A DNA stretch of 64,000 nucleotides from Bradyrhizobium sp. (GCF_030654605.1 NZ_JAURXB010000234.1:1-64000); one strand, 5' to 3'; shown: positions 35,142 through 44,767, counted from the stretch's first letter. The notes: generated by a model not told the origin, from the letters alone. Translations and numbers: made by a program.

Positions 35142-35834
35142 CTAACGGACGATACTGATACGCGCCTGCAGGCGCCGGACGGCGAAGGAGGCGGCGCAGG
35201 AAATCGTGAAATAGACCACCGCCGCGAACAGGTACATTTCGACCAGCCGGCCGTCACGCTGCGCCACCTTGCTCGCGGCGCCGAGGAAATCCGGCATCGA
35301 CAGCACATAGACCAGCGAGGTGTCCTGGAACAGGACGATGGTTTGCGTCAGCAGCACCGGCAGCATGTTGCGGAACGCCTGCGGCAGCACGACGTAGCGC
35401 ATGGTCTGGGCGTAGGTCAGGCCCAGCGCATTGGCGGCGGCCGGCTGCCCCTTCGAGATCGACTGGATGCCGGCGCGCATGATCTCGGAAAAATACGCCG
35501 CCTCGAACATGATGAAGGTGACGAGCGCGGAGGTAAAGGCGCCGACGTTGACCGGGCGCGAGGCGCCGGTCACCCACTGCCCGATATAGGGCACCAGGAA
35601 ATAGAACCAGAAGATCACCAGCACCAGCGGCAATGACCGCATGAAGTCGACATAGAGCCCGGCGATGCGGCCGAGCAGCTTGAACCCGGACAGTCGCATC
35701 AGCGCGATCAGCGTGCCGAAGACGATGCCGCCGAGCGCGGACAGCGCGGTCAGGGTCAGCGTGAACGTCATGCCGTCGAGGAACAGGTAGCCGAGCGAGC
35801 GGCGGATGACGTCGAAATCGAAATTGACGAACAT
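35142..35834 (-). CDS. gltK: amino-acid ABC transporter permease
   Basis: A 230-residue inner-membrane permease of the His/Glu/Gln family. It has about five helices, starting [17 protein letters not shown], and the cytoplasmic EAA-type loop [21 protein letters not shown]. It should pair with the adjacent GltJ to form the channel. It starts four bases after the gltJ stop, so the two are tightly linked. Confidence 0.88.
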   Translation of the reverse strand: MFVNFDFDVIRRSLGYLFLDGMTFTLTLTALSALGGIVFGTLIALMRLSGFKLLGRIAGLYVDFMRSLPLVLVIFWFYFLVPYIGQWVTGASRPVNVGAFTSALVTFIMFEAAYFSEIMRAGIQSISKGQPAAANALGLTYAQTMRYVVLPQAFRNMLPVLLTQTIVLFQDTSLVYVLSMPDFLGAASKVAQRDGRLVEMYLFAAVVYFTISCAASFAVRRLQARISIVR

Positions 35835-35838
35835 GGCG

Positions 35839-36570
35839 CTATTTCCCCGTGATGTAGCCGGGGATCGCCAGGCTGCGTTCGAGGAAGCGCATGCCGACGA
35901 CGACGACGATGTTGATCAGCAGATACATCACGGTCGCGGCGGTGAAAGCCTCGAACACCTGGAACGAGAATTCCTGCATCGACCGCGCCTGGCCGGTCAG
36001 TTCGATCAGGCCGATGGTGATCGCGACCGCGGTGTTCTTGATGGTGTTGAGGAACTCGGAGGTCAACGGCGGCATGATGATGCGAAACGCAATCGGCAAC
36101 AGAATGTAGCGATAGGCCTGAAACGTGGTCAGCCCGAGCGCGGTCGCGGCCTGCTTCTGCCCGCGCGGCAGCGAGGCGATGCCGGCAGCCAGTTGCACGG
36201 CGACGCGCGCCGACATGAACAGCCCGATCCCGATCGCCGCGGTATAGAACGGCGCATCGGGAATCTGCTTCAGCCAGAGCCCCCAGCTCCGCGGCAGCAA
36301 TTCCGGCAGCACGAAGAACCAGAGGAACAGCTGCACCAGCAGCGGCATGTTGCGGAAGAATTCGACGTAAGCGAACCCGATCCAGTAGGCGGTTTTCGAC
36401 GGCAGAGTTCGCAGCACGCCGATCACGGAGCCGAACGCCAGCGCGATGATCCAGGCGCACACCCCGGTCTGGATGGTCAGCCACAGCCCCCTGAGCAGCA
36501 TATCGAAATAGGTGCCGGTCCCGCCCGGGGCCGGCTCGAAGAAGATGCTCCAGTTCCAGTTGTAACTCAC
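35839..36570 (-). CDS. gltJ: amino-acid ABC transporter permease
   Basis: A 243-residue permease of the same family as the next gene. It opens Y-N-W-N-W-S-I-F-F-E-P, characteristic of GltJ proteins, and has Y-V-E-F-F-R-N-M-P-L-L-V-Q and an EAA-type loop Q-A-A-T-A-L-G-L-T-T-F-Q-A-Y-R-Y. It follows gltI after about 80 bases. A perfect 16-bp hairpin sits in that gap, which should uncouple expression of the binding protein from the permeases. Confidence 0.88.
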   Translation of the reverse strand: MSYNWNWSIFFEPAPGGTGTYFDMLLRGLWLTIQTGVCAWIIALAFGSVIGVLRTLPSKTAYWIGFAYVEFFRNMPLLVQLFLWFFVLPELLPRSWGLWLKQIPDAPFYTAAIGIGLFMSARVAVQLAAGIASLPRGQKQAATALGLTTFQAYRYILLPIAFRIIMPPLTSEFLNTIKNTAVAITIGLIELTGQARSMQEFSFQVFEAFTAATVMYLLINIVVVVGMRFLERSLAIPGYITGK

Positions 36571-36602
36571 GAGGACCTACCGTCCGTTATGCCACCGAAA
36601 CG

Positions 36603-36635
36603 CGCCCATGCAATGGCCGGGCCATTGCATGGGCG
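36603..36635 (-). promoter_or_regulatory. perfect 16-bp hairpin between gltI and gltJ
   Basis: Arms 36603-36618 (CGCCCATGCAATGGCC) and 36620-36635 are exact complements around one unpaired G. In the minus-strand transcript it lies directly after the gltI stop and before gltJ. There is no T-run, so it is not a standard terminator. Similar hairpins after binding-protein genes protect the upstream message from 3' decay and raise receptor over permease level. Confidence 0.75.
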
Positions 36636-36650
36636 GAAGCACCCGTTTGC

Positions 36651-37562
36651 CTACTTGTAGGAATCCGGATCCGCCGAATCCGACGGTTTGGCGAACTCGT
36701 TCTTCAGCTTTGCGTCGATCGGCACGTTGAGGTTCAGGCCCTTGGGCGGAATCTTCTGGGTAAACCATTTATCGTAGATCTTCTGGCCCTCGCCGCCCAT
36801 ATAGAGCGCGGCCGTTGCCGCATCGACCACCTTCTTGAAGGCCGGGTCGTCCTTGCGCAGCATGATGCCGTAAGGCTCCGGCTTGGAGAACGCGTCCTTC
36901 GAGATGACGTAATCGCCCGGCGCCTTCGAGCCGGCAACCAGGCTCGCCAGCAGGATATCATCCATCACGAAGGCCACGGCGCGGTCGGTCTCGACCATCA
37001 GGAAGGCTTCGGCGTGATCCTTGGCCGGAATGATGTTGATGCCAAGCTTGCGTTCGGCGCTGGCCTCGGTCAGTTGCTTGATGTTGGTGGTGCCCGATGT
37101 CGAAACCACCGGCTTGCCCTTGAGGTCGTCGATCGAGTTGATCTTGCTGGATTTCTTCGTGACGTAGCGGCTCGCGGTCAGGAAGTGGGTGTTGGTGTAG
37201 GCGACCTGCTTCTGTCGCTCGGCATTGTTGGTGGTCGAACCGCATTCGAGATCGATCGTGCCGTTGGCCAGCAGCGGAATCCGCGTCGATGACGTCACCG
37301 GATTGAGCTTGACCTCGAGCTTGTCGAGCTTGAGCTCCTTCTTCACGGCATCGACGATCTTGTAGCAGATGTCCATGGCGTAGCCGATCGGCTTCTGGTT
37401 GTCGTCGAGGTAGGAAAAAGGAATCGACGAGTCGCGGAAGCCAAGGGTGATGGCGCCGGTTTGCTTGATGTTTTTCAGCGTCCCGGTGAGTTCCTGCGCC
37501 ATCGCCGGTCCCGCGCAGAGCGCGGCGGCGAGCGTGTAGCCGATCATAGCATTGCGTTTCAT
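36651..37562 (-). CDS. gltI: glutamate/aspartate-type ABC substrate-binding protein
   Basis: A 303-residue periplasmic solute-binding protein. It has a signal peptide, M-K-R-N-A-M-I-G-Y-T-L-A-A-A-L-C-A-G-P-A, cleaved after A-M-A. Family 3 features are I-T-L-G-F-R-D-S-S-I-P-F-S-Y, I-G-Y-A-M-D-I-C, D-L-E-C-G-S-T-T-N-N and G-T-T-N. It most resembles GltI. The ATG at 37562 has AAGGAGC upstream. It starts the gltIJKL run. The decayed hydrolase immediately upstream ends against this gene's ribosome site. Confidence 0.88.
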   Translation of the reverse strand: MKRNAMIGYTLAAALCAGPAMAQELTGTLKNIKQTGAITLGFRDSSIPFSYLDDNQKPIGYAMDICYKIVDAVKKELKLDKLEVKLNPVTSSTRIPLLANGTIDLECGSTTNNAERQKQVAYTNTHFLTASRYVTKKSSKINSIDDLKGKPVVSTSGTTNIKQLTEASAERKLGINIIPAKDHAEAFLMVETDRAVAFVMDDILLASLVAGSKAPGDYVISKDAFSKPEPYGIMLRKDDPAFKKVVDAATAALYMGGEGQKIYDKWFTQKIPPKGLNLNVPIDAKLKNEFAKPSDSADPDSYK

Positions 37563-37985
37563 ACGTGTGCTCCTTGCTTGGTTGATATCGTCGACTGCTG
37601 GAAGATCTCGCTCAGGACCGGCGCAATATAGCGGCGAAATTGCCCGGGGTTCTCGCTCATCGGAAAATGACCGAGTTGTTCCATGATGGTGACGCTGGCG
37701 CCGCCGATCGCGGCCGCGGTTCGCCTTGCGGCGCGGCTCCCACCAGGCCGCCGACGTCGCGCGACAGGAGAAACGCCAGGACCGTATCAGGACCGACGCC
37801 TGCGCACGGCCGCGCGCCATCAATGCAGGCGCCTGCTCGAGCAGCCCGGGAATTCCGACAAACGCCTTGATCACGGCGGCGTCGGAGGCATCGGGGGATG
37901 GCGTCATAGGCTTCAAGCAGGCGTTTTCCTGCAATGCCGACATTGGCAATATGAACGGAACAGGCGCTTCCGGTCCCCATATCTA
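37563..37985 (-). pseudogene. decayed alpha/beta hydrolase
   Basis: Pieces of one alpha/beta-hydrolase-like protein run along the minus strand in at least three reading frames. First comes G-K-R-L-L-E-A-Y-D-A-I-P, then D-A-A-V-I-K-A-F-V-G-I-P-G-L-L-E-Q-A, then V-L-A-F-L-L-S-R-D-V-G-G-L-V-G, then I-M-E-Q-L-G-H-F-P-M-S-E-N-P, with the late-His motif G-H-F-P. No single frame links them, so several frameshifts are needed. It lies 5' of gltI. The N-terminal nucleophile part was not found. Confidence 0.6.
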
Positions 37986-38229
37986 TGACCCGAACGTAAG
38001 GCCATCGCAATGGGCCGTTTGGAGGACTCCCGCGATGCGCCAGGGTCGCGCCGGCCGGCCGGCGTTTTCCGTGGCACGGCAGGCCAACCGCCGGATGTGC
38101 CCGATTCCGGGCGGAATGCCCCTGGCACAGCGATTAGGTGCTTTTCTTCCCAACCGTTTTCGGGGAAGATTGAAACCATAAACAGAACAATGCCGGTCTC
38201 GTCGTGAGCGGGCCGCAGGGAGAAGCAGA

Positions 38230-39201
38230 ATGTTCCGACGAAATCGTTTGATGATCGCTTTTGCAGCGGTCGGCATGCTGATGTCCGCCAGCGCCGGTGC
38301 GCAGGAGTATCCCACCAAGCCGATCACCCTGATCGTGCCCTGGCCCGCGGGCGGCTCGACCGACATCTCGATGCGGGCGATCGCCGAGAGCGCATCCAAG
38401 ATCCTCGGCCAGCCGGTCACGATCGACAACAAGGCTGGCGGCAGCGGCACGGTCGGTCCGGCGACCATGGTGGCAGCCGGCAAGCCCGATGGCTACACCA
38501 TCGCGCAAATCCCGATTACCGTCTTCCGCCTGCCGCTAATGCAGGAGGTATCGTGGGATCCGGCCAAGGACTTCAGCTACATCGTTCATCTTACCGGCTA
38601 CACCTTCGGCGTCACCACCAGCGCCGAGTCGCAGTTCAAGACCTGGAAGGACGTGGTCGATTTTGCCAAGGCCAATCCCGGCAAGGTGACTTACGCAACG
38701 CCCGGCGCCGGAACGTCGCTGCACATCGGCATGGAACAGATCGCCACGCTGGCGGGAATCAAGCTTACACAGGTGCCGTTCAAGGGCGGCGCGGAAACCA
38801 ATGCCGCGGTGCTTGGCCAGCACACCATGTTGCAGGCCGATTCCACCGGCTGGCGTCCGCTGGTCGACGCCGGCAAGCTTCGGCTCCTGATGGTGTGGAC
38901 CTCGGCGCGGTCGCCTAATTTCCCCAACGTGCCGACGCTCAAGGAACTCGGTTATCCCATGGTCTATGATTCACCGTTCGGTATCGCCGGGCCGAAAGGC
39001 ATGGATCCCAAGATCGTCGCCAAGCTGCACGACGCCTTCAAGAAGGCGCTCGACGATCCCGCCGTGATCGCAACGCTGGCCAAATTCGACATGGTTCCGA
39101 ACTACAAGAATACCGAGGACTACAAGAAGTTCGTCACCGAGGTCACCAATTCCGAACTCAAGGTGATCGAGACGCTTGGCCTGGCGAAGAAGAAGAATTG
39201 A
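38230..39201 (+). CDS. tctC: tripartite tricarboxylate transporter receptor (TctC/Bug)
   Basis: A 323-residue periplasmic binding protein. It has a signal peptide ending A-S-A-G-A, followed by the family opening Y-P-T-K-P-I-T-L-I-V-P-W-P-A-G-G-S-T-D. Other features are V-D-N-K-A-G-type I-D-N-K-A-G-G-S-G and Y-A-T-P-G-A-G-T-S-L-H. It binds a carboxylate, not necessarily citrate, and passes it to TctAB. A GGGAGAAG run precedes the ATG at 38230. It is followed by a repeat and by tctB and tctA, so all three transporter parts are present. Confidence 0.88.
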   Translation: MFRRNRLMIAFAAVGMLMSASAGAQEYPTKPITLIVPWPAGGSTDISMRAIAESASKILGQPVTIDNKAGGSGTVGPATMVAAGKPDGYTIAQIPITVFRLPLMQEVSWDPAKDFSYIVHLTGYTFGVTTSAESQFKTWKDVVDFAKANPGKVTYATPGAGTSLHIGMEQIATLAGIKLTQVPFKGGAETNAAVLGQHTMLQADSTGWRPLVDAGKLRLLMVWTSARSPNFPNVPTLKELGYPMVYDSPFGIAGPKGMDPKIVAKLHDAFKKALDDPAVIATLAKFDMVPNYKNTEDYKKFVTEVTNSELKVIETLGLAKKKN

Positions 39202-39211
39202 CCGCTATCAT

Positions 39212-39326
39212 GTCCCGGACACGGTGCAGCGCTTCTTCGGCGCTGCACCGCAGAGCCGGGACCTACACCCGCGTTATGGACCCCGGCTCTGCAGCGCACC
39301 GAAGGCGCTGCGCTGCGTCCGGGGAA
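39212..39326. repeat. GTCCCGGAC-type palindromic repeat, copy 2
   Basis: It begins GTCCCGGACACGGTGCAGCG and ends GCGCTGCGCTGCGTCCGGGG, with an internal pair CAGAGCCGGGACC / GGACCCCGGCTCTG. It belongs to the same family as the copy at 6599-6750. Here it lies within an operon, between tctC and tctB. Confidence 0.7.
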
Positions 39327-39343
39327 CGCCTGAGAAAAAATCG

Positions 39344-39829
39344 ATGACCGATCAAACCAACGTCAAACTCCGCCTCAACAACTCCGAGCTGTGGGGCGGG
39401 CTGATTGGCCTCGCGCTCGGCGCCTTCGTCGTCTGGTCGGGCCTCAAGCTCAGGCTGGGGACCATCAACGATCCCGGCTCCGGCTTCGTGCTGTTCTACA
39501 CCGGCCTGCTGATGTGCGTGTTCGCCGTTACCATCATCGTCGCGGCGGCGACCGAGGGCGGTCCGACCTTTGGCTCACGCTGGAAGGACGCGCGCTGGAC
39601 CAAGCCGCTACTGGTCATCGCATCGCTCATCGCGTTTTCCTTTGCGCTCAATCCACTCGGATTCCTGCTCTCCACGATACCGCTGATGTTGCTGCTGCTG
39701 CGCCTGATCGATCCGGTGCGCTGGTCGCTGGCCATTCCGATCGCCCTGCTCGCGCCGCTCGGGGTGTGGTGGGTCCTGAAGCGCCTGCTCCTGATCCAGT
39801 TGCCTTCGGGCATCCTGGAAATTGGCTGA
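39344..39829 (+). CDS. tctB: tripartite tricarboxylate transporter small membrane protein
   Basis: A 161-residue membrane protein with four hydrophobic segments, the size and layout of TctB. It opens after a short N-terminus with L-W-G-G-L-I-G-L-A-L-G-A-F-V-V-W, then G-T-I-N-D-P-G-S-G-F-V-L-F-Y, which fits the family. The chosen ATG at 39344 follows the intergenic repeat; tctA starts 13 bases after its stop. Together with TctA it forms the inner-membrane part of the transporter. Confidence 0.83.
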   Translation: MTDQTNVKLRLNNSELWGGLIGLALGAFVVWSGLKLRLGTINDPGSGFVLFYTGLLMCVFAVTIIVAAATEGGPTFGSRWKDARWTKPLLVIASLIAFSFALNPLGFLLSTIPLMLLLLRLIDPVRWSLAIPIALLAPLGVWWVLKRLLLIQLPSGILEIG

Positions 39830-39842
39830 CTGGACTGAGAAT

Positions 39843-41351
39843 ATGGAAACTCTTCTCAATGTCGGGCACGGCTTCGGCATCGCGCTTTTACCGATCAACC
39901 TGCTCTACTGCTTCATCGGGGTGTTCGTCGGCACGCTGGTGGGCGTGCTACCCGGCATCGGTCCGATTTCGGCGATGTCGCTGCTGTTGCCGATCACGCT
40001 GTCGGGAACGCCGGAGTCCGGCATCATCATGATGGCCGGCATCTATTACGGCTCGATGTATGGCGGCTCCACCACCTCGATCCTGGTCAACATCCCCGGC
40101 GAAGCCGCCTCGGTGGTGACCTGCATCGACGGCCATCAGATGGCCAAGCAGGGCCGCGCCGGGCCGGCGCTCGGCATCTCGGCGCTAGGCTCGTTCATCG
40201 CCGGCACTTTCGCGCTGATTGCACTGATGCTGGTGGCGCCGTCGCTCGCCAGCGTCGCGATTGCATTCGGACCGGCGGAGTATTTCAGCCTGATGGTTCT
40301 GGGACTGGTGGTTCTGACCTTCCTGACCCAGGGCTCGATGGCGAAGGCACTCTTGATGGCCTGCATCGGCATCGTGCTCGGCCTGATCGGGCTCGACAGC
40401 ATCACGGCACAACCTCGCCTGACCTTCGGCCGCCTGGAACTGATCGACGGCATCGGTCTGGTGCCCGTGGTGATGGGCCTGTTCGGCATTGCCGAGGTAT
40501 TGATCAATACCGAGCAACTGATCAAGCGCGACGTCATCAACGCCAAAATCACGCAGCTGCTGCCGAACAAGGCGGACTGGAAGGCCAGCGCGGGCCCGAT
40601 CGGGCGTGGCACCATCCTCGGGTTCTTCCTGGGGATTCTGCCGGGCGGCGGCTCGGTGATCTCCTCGTTTGCGTCCTACGCGCTGGAGAAGCGGCTGTCG
40701 AAGACGCCGGAACGGTTCGGCAACGGCGCGATCGAGGGCGTCGCGGGGCCGGAAGCCGCCAACAACGCCGCCGCCGGCGGCGCCTTCATTCCGCTGATGA
40801 CGCTCGGCATTCCGCCAAACGTGGTGATGGCGCTGCTGCTCGGCGCCTTCGTCGTCCACGGGGTGCAGCCCGGCCCGCTGATGATCACGCAGAACCCCGG
40901 CCTGTTCTGGGGCATCGTCGCCAGCATGTATATCGGCAACGTCATGCTGCTGGTGCTCAATCTGCCGCTGATCGGGATGTGGGTTCAGCTCCTGAAGCTG
41001 CCGTACAACATCCTGTTCCCGCTGATCATCCTGTTCACCATCATCGGCGTCTATTGCTCCAGCAACAACGTGTTCGACGTCTATGTCATGATCGCCTTCG
41101 GCGTGATCGGCTATTTCATGCGCAAGATCGGCTACGAACCCGCCCCATTGGTGCTGGCCTTCGTGCTGGGACCGATGCTGGAAAACAACCTGCGCAAATC
41201 GCTGATCCTGTCGCAGGGCGATCTCTGGACCTTCGTCGAGCGTCCGATCTCGGCGGTATGCCTGGCGATTGCGGTGGTGCTGCTGGTCGGCCCGCTGCTG
41301 CCCTCGTTCCGCAAGAAGCGCGAACTGGTGGCGCTGGAGGAAGGCGCCTAG
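39843..41351 (+). CDS. tctA: tripartite tricarboxylate transporter large permease
   Basis: A 502-residue permease with about 12 membrane helices, typical for TctA. Strong family segments are [33 protein letters not shown], and [12 protein letters not shown]. It uses the ion gradient to import the carboxylate delivered by TctC. The ATG at 39843 is used; a TTG seven codons upstream overlaps tctB. Confidence 0.9.
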   Translation: METLLNVGHGFGIALLPINLLYCFIGVFVGTLVGVLPGIGPISAMSLLLPITLSGTPESGIIMMAGIYYGSMYGGSTTSILVNIPGEAASVVTCIDGHQMAKQGRAGPALGISALGSFIAGTFALIALMLVAPSLASVAIAFGPAEYFSLMVLGLVVLTFLTQGSMAKALLMACIGIVLGLIGLDSITAQPRLTFGRLELIDGIGLVPVVMGLFGIAEVLINTEQLIKRDVINAKITQLLPNKADWKASAGPIGRGTILGFFLGILPGGGSVISSFASYALEKRLSKTPERFGNGAIEGVAGPEAANNAAAGGAFIPLMTLGIPPNVVMALLLGAFVVHGVQPGPLMITQNPGLFWGIVASMYIGNVMLLVLNLPLIGMWVQLLKLPYNILFPLIILFTIIGVYCSSNNVFDVYVMIAFGVIGYFMRKIGYEPAPLVLAFVLGPMLENNLRKSLILSQGDLWTFVERPISAVCLAIAVVLLVGPLLPSFRKKRELVALEEGA

Positions 41352-41384
41352 GTTAGTCCAGGCTTCAGAGCGGCCTTTGAGTTT

Positions 41385-41642
41385 TCAGAGCAGTTTGGCG
41401 CGCGCGAACAGGGCGCGCAGCGCGTTGGTTGCCTGCACGATCAGCATGCCATCTTCGGCTGCGGCCTCGAGCGCGGCCTTCGCATCGCTGTGCAGCGACT
41501 TGAATTCCATCCACTCGACCGAGTTGAGGCTGCTGATGAAGCCGTAAGCCTGGCCGACGGTCTCGATCGCAACGGTCTTGCCGTTCAACTTGACCCGGAA
41601 CGTCGCCTTCAGCCGTGTTTGGGAGTCTGATGCCTTGTTCAT
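41385..41642 (-). CDS. small conserved protein, DUF982-like
   Basis: An 85-residue protein, or 97 from an upstream start at 41678. It contains F-R-V-K-L-N-G-K-T-V-A-I-E-T-V-G-Q-A, then L-N-S-V-E-W-M-E-F, and H-S-D-A-K-A-A-L-E-A-A. The layout fits the short DUF982 proteins of rhizobia, but that is a recall-based match without a decisive motif. There is no signal or membrane helix. It is flanked by convergent tctA and the M20 hydrolase on the same strand, 42 bases away. Function unknown. Confidence 0.5.
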   Translation of the reverse strand: MNKASDSQTRLKATFRVKLNGKTVAIETVGQAYGFISSLNSVEWMEFKSLHSDAKAALEAAAEDGMLIVQATNALRALFARAKLL

Positions 41643-41684
41643 CGCATTACCGTTGTTCAGCGGCACCGGCATAGTCAACGGAAC

Positions 41685-43070
41685 TCATGGCCGACCGCGT
41701 GGCCTCTCGCCCAGATCCCAGAACAGGCCGGCCATGATGCCCAGCGCCTCTTCGGTCACGTTAAGCAGAATGTGCTCATCCGGCGCATGCTGCGAGCAGC
41801 CGGGATAGGAATGCGGCACCCAGATCGTGGGCAGACCCAGCCCTTCGGAGAACACGTCATTGGGCAGCGATCCGCCGAAATTCGGCAGGATCGCCGGCGC
41901 CTTTCCGGTGGTCTGTCGGATCGATTCCGCCGCCCAGCCGACCCAGGGGCTGTCGAAATCGGTGCGTGACGCGGCAAAGCTCTGGGCCGCGCTCACCTCG
42001 ACCATCGCAAACCCGTTATTGTGCAGATGCGCCCGCACTGCGTCGACGACCTGGTCGATCCGGGTGCCGACGACGAAGCGCAGCTGCAGCACCGCATGCG
42101 CCTCACCGGGGATTGCATTGGCGGGGCTTGCAATGTTGCCTGACGACATTGCCAGCACTTCCAGCGTATTCCACGCATAAAGCCGTTCGGCCGCCGACAG
42201 CCCCTCCTCGCCCCAATTCTCCGACAGGGCCGGTTCATCGGCTGTCGGCTCGACCTTCACATCGGCCAGCACCGCGCGAATCGCGTTGGAAATGCGCGGC
42301 GGCTTCAACTGATCCAGTTGCATGCGTCCCTTGTGGTCGACCAGGCAGGCGATCGCGCCCGCCAGGATGGTCGCGGCATTGGCGAGCACGCCGCCCCAAT
42401 TGCCGGAATGATGCGCGCCGTCGCGCAGCTTGACGTCGAGATGAATCCGCAAGCCGCCGCGGCAGCCGAGGAAGATGGTCGGCCGATCGGCCGACAGCCG
42501 CGGCCCGTCGGATGCCAGAAACAGATCAGCCTTCAACTCCTCGCGCAACGCCTCGCATACAACGCGCAAGTCAGGCGAGCCGATCTCCTCGCCGGTCTCG
42601 ATGATGAATTTGGCATTGAAGCCGAGCTTGCCGCCGCGCGCCGCGCGCACGGCCGACAGCGCCGCCATATTGATGCTGTGCTGGCCCTTGTTGTCGGCGG
42701 TACCGCGGCCGTAAACCCGATTGCCCGACACGGTGGTCCGCCACGGATCGAGATTGTCGCGCCATTCGCCTTCCATGCCGTCGACGACATCGCCATGCCC
42801 GTACATCAGGACGGTCGGCGCCGACGCGTTCTCCTGATACGCCGCGACCAGATAAGGACCCTTTCCGGTCGGCGATTCGATCAACCGCGAGGAGAAATCG
42901 AGCTGCGCAAATGCCGGCTTCAGGCCGTGCTCCAGATAGGCGCGCAAGGCATCGCCGCTGCCAGGCTTCTGGCTTTCGGTCCGATAAGCGACCCTGCGGT
43001 CGAGTTCGGCGAGGAATTCGCCGGAATGAAGCTGTTGGCGCGCTCCGGCGATGGCATCGGCTCTGGTCAT
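41685..43070 (-). CDS. M20 family metallohydrolase
   Basis: A 461-residue zinc amidohydrolase/peptidase of the M20 (ArgE/DapE/CPG2) family. Metal ligands appear in Y-G-H-G-D-V-V-D-G, G-T-A-D-N-K-G-Q, E-T-G-E-E-I-G-S and, near the end, C-S-Q-H-A-P-D-E-H. A dimerisation domain interrupts the catalytic one as usual. The ATG at 43070 follows AAGAGAAG. It starts divergently from the flavin monooxygenase at 43280, with about 210 bases between for promoters. It probably hydrolyses an amide or dipeptide; the substrate is not known. Confidence 0.87.
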   Translation of the reverse strand: MTRADAIAGARQQLHSGEFLAELDRRVAYRTESQKPGSGDALRAYLEHGLKPAFAQLDFSSRLIESPTGKGPYLVAAYQENASAPTVLMYGHGDVVDGMEGEWRDNLDPWRTTVSGNRVYGRGTADNKGQHSINMAALSAVRAARGGKLGFNAKFIIETGEEIGSPDLRVVCEALREELKADLFLASDGPRLSADRPTIFLGCRGGLRIHLDVKLRDGAHHSGNWGGVLANAATILAGAIACLVDHKGRMQLDQLKPPRISNAIRAVLADVKVEPTADEPALSENWGEEGLSAAERLYAWNTLEVLAMSSGNIASPANAIPGEAHAVLQLRFVVGTRIDQVVDAVRAHLHNNGFAMVEVSAAQSFAASRTDFDSPWVGWAAESIRQTTGKAPAILPNFGGSLPNDVFSEGLGLPTIWVPHSYPGCSQHAPDEHILLNVTEEALGIMAGLFWDLGERPRGRP

Positions 43071-43279
43071 GTCTTCTCTTTTGCAGCTGATTTTTTGGTC
43101 ATGACCTTTCGGCCTTGGCTCAACGTAGCGATAACCGGCGCCGACCGGAAGTGGGCGCGACGCGGACAATTTGCTTTGCTAAGCACAGCCGGAATGCAAC
43201 AATTTTGTTCGCAGCCCGGCGTTCAGATCGGGCGAATGACAGGGTGGACCCCCGCGGGGCGCCTCGAGGTTCGTCGATC

Positions 43280-44668
43280 ATGAAAAAGCAGATCCGGCTC
43301 AACGCTTTCGCCATGAACTGCGTCGCGCATCAGTCGCCGGGGCTGTGGACCCATCCGCGCGACCGCACCAGCGAATATAACCGGCTGCCGTACTGGATCG
43401 ATCTGGCGAAAACGCTGGAGCGCGGGCGGTTCGACGGGCTGTTTCTCGCCGACGTGCTCGGCGTCTACGACGTGTTCGGCGGCAGCCCGGACGCTGCCTT
43501 GCGCAACGCCGCGCAGGTGCCGGCCAACGATCCCATGCTGCTGATCCCGGCGATGGCGGCCGTCACCGAGAACCTCGGTTTTGGCGTGACCTCGAACCTG
43601 TCCTACGAGCCGCCCTACACGTTCGCGCGGCGGATGTCGACGCTCGATCATCTGACCGAGGGGCGGGTCGGCTGGAACGTGGTGACCGGCTATCTCGACA
43701 GCGCAGCCAAGGCCGCCGGCAAGGACAAGCAGACCGGGCATGACGACCGCTACGACGTCGCCGACGAATATATGGAGGTGGTCTACAAGCTCTGGGAAGG
43801 CAGCTGGGAGGACGATGCGGTGCTGCGCGACCGAGCTCGCGGTATCTTCACCGATCCCGCCAAGGTGCATCGCGTCGTTCACGCAGGAAAAAACTACCGC
43901 GTCGATGCCATTCACCTCTGCGAACCCTCGCCGCAGCGCACCCCCGTGCTGTACCAGGCCGGCACCTCGCCGCGCGGGCGACAGTTCGCCGCCGAGCATG
44001 CCGAATGCGTGTTCATGTCGGGGCCATCGGCAAAGATCATCGCACCGCGCGTGGCAGCGATTCGCGAACTCGCGGCGAAGGGCGGGCGCAACCCGGCCGA
44101 GATCCTGATGTTCAGCATGTTCACCGTCATTCTCGGGCGAACCGAAGCCGAGGCGAAGGCCAAGTACGCCGATTATCGCAGCCACATCAATCCCGAGGGC
44201 GCGCTCACGCTGATGTCCGGCTGGACCGGCGTCGACTTCTCGACCTATGACCTCGACCAGCAGGTCCGCCATGTCGAGAACGACGCCGGCCGCAGCGCGA
44301 TGGACAACATCACCCGCGCCGATCCCGACCGGGTCTGGACCGTGCGCGAGGTCGCCCAGCATGTCGGTATCGGCGGCGCCGGGCCGGTCGCGGTCGGCAC
44401 ACCGGAAACGGTCGCCGACGCGATCGAAACCTGGTTCGAGCAGACCGACGTCGACGGCCTCAACATGCCGTTCGCGGTGTCGCCGGGCGATTTCGAGGAT
44501 ATTGCCGACATGCTGGTGCCGGAGCTGACCCGGCGCGGCCGTTACAAGCAGGCCTACGCCGAAGGCACGCTGCGCGAAAAACTGTTCGGCGCGGGGCGTG
44601 CGCGCCTCGGCGCCCCGCATCCGGCGGTGCAGCACCGGCCGAACGTGCGGGCGAAGGCGGCGGAGTAA
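43280..44668 (+). CDS. NtaA/SnaA/DszA-type FMN-dependent monooxygenase
   Basis: A 462-residue flavin monooxygenase related to, but clearly different from, the enzyme at 26462. Segments include F-D-G-L-F-L-A-D-V-L-G-V-Y-D-V-F-G, T-S-N-L-S-Y-E-P-P-Y-T-F-A-R-R, G-W-N-V-V-T-G-Y-L-D-S and L-Y-Q-A-G-T-S-P-R-G-R. It needs reduced FMN from a separate reductase, which is not visible nearby. GAGG lies about 10 nt before the ATG at 43280. The M20 hydrolase is divergent and a ThDP enzyme follows convergently, after a repeat. Confidence 0.88.
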   Translation: MKKQIRLNAFAMNCVAHQSPGLWTHPRDRTSEYNRLPYWIDLAKTLERGRFDGLFLADVLGVYDVFGGSPDAALRNAAQVPANDPMLLIPAMAAVTENLGFGVTSNLSYEPPYTFARRMSTLDHLTEGRVGWNVVTGYLDSAAKAAGKDKQTGHDDRYDVADEYMEVVYKLWEGSWEDDAVLRDRARGIFTDPAKVHRVVHAGKNYRVDAIHLCEPSPQRTPVLYQAGTSPRGRQFAAEHAECVFMSGPSAKIIAPRVAAIRELAAKGGRNPAEILMFSMFTVILGRTEAEAKAKYADYRSHINPEGALTLMSGWTGVDFSTYDLDQQVRHVENDAGRSAMDNITRADPDRVWTVREVAQHVGIGGAGPVAVGTPETVADAIETWFEQTDVDGLNMPFAVSPGDFEDIADMLVPELTRRGRYKQAYAEGTLREKLFGAGRARLGAPHPAVQHRPNVRAKAAE

Positions 44669-44679
44669 ACAGCTCTCAT

Positions 44680-44764
44680 CGTCATTGCGAGGAGCACTTG
44701 CGACGAAGCAATCCATGTCGCCACACAAAGAAAGATGGATTGCTTCGCTTCGCTCGCAATGACG
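44680..44764. repeat. CGTCATTGCGAGGAGC palindromic repeat, copy B
   Basis: An 85-bp element with ends CGTCATTGCGAGGAGC and CTTCGCTCGCAATGACG and inner arms GAAGCAATCCAT / ATGGATTGCTTC. It separates two convergent genes and can fold as a bidirectional hairpin. It has the same form as copy C but a different loop. Confidence 0.85.
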
Positions 44765-44767
44765 TTG

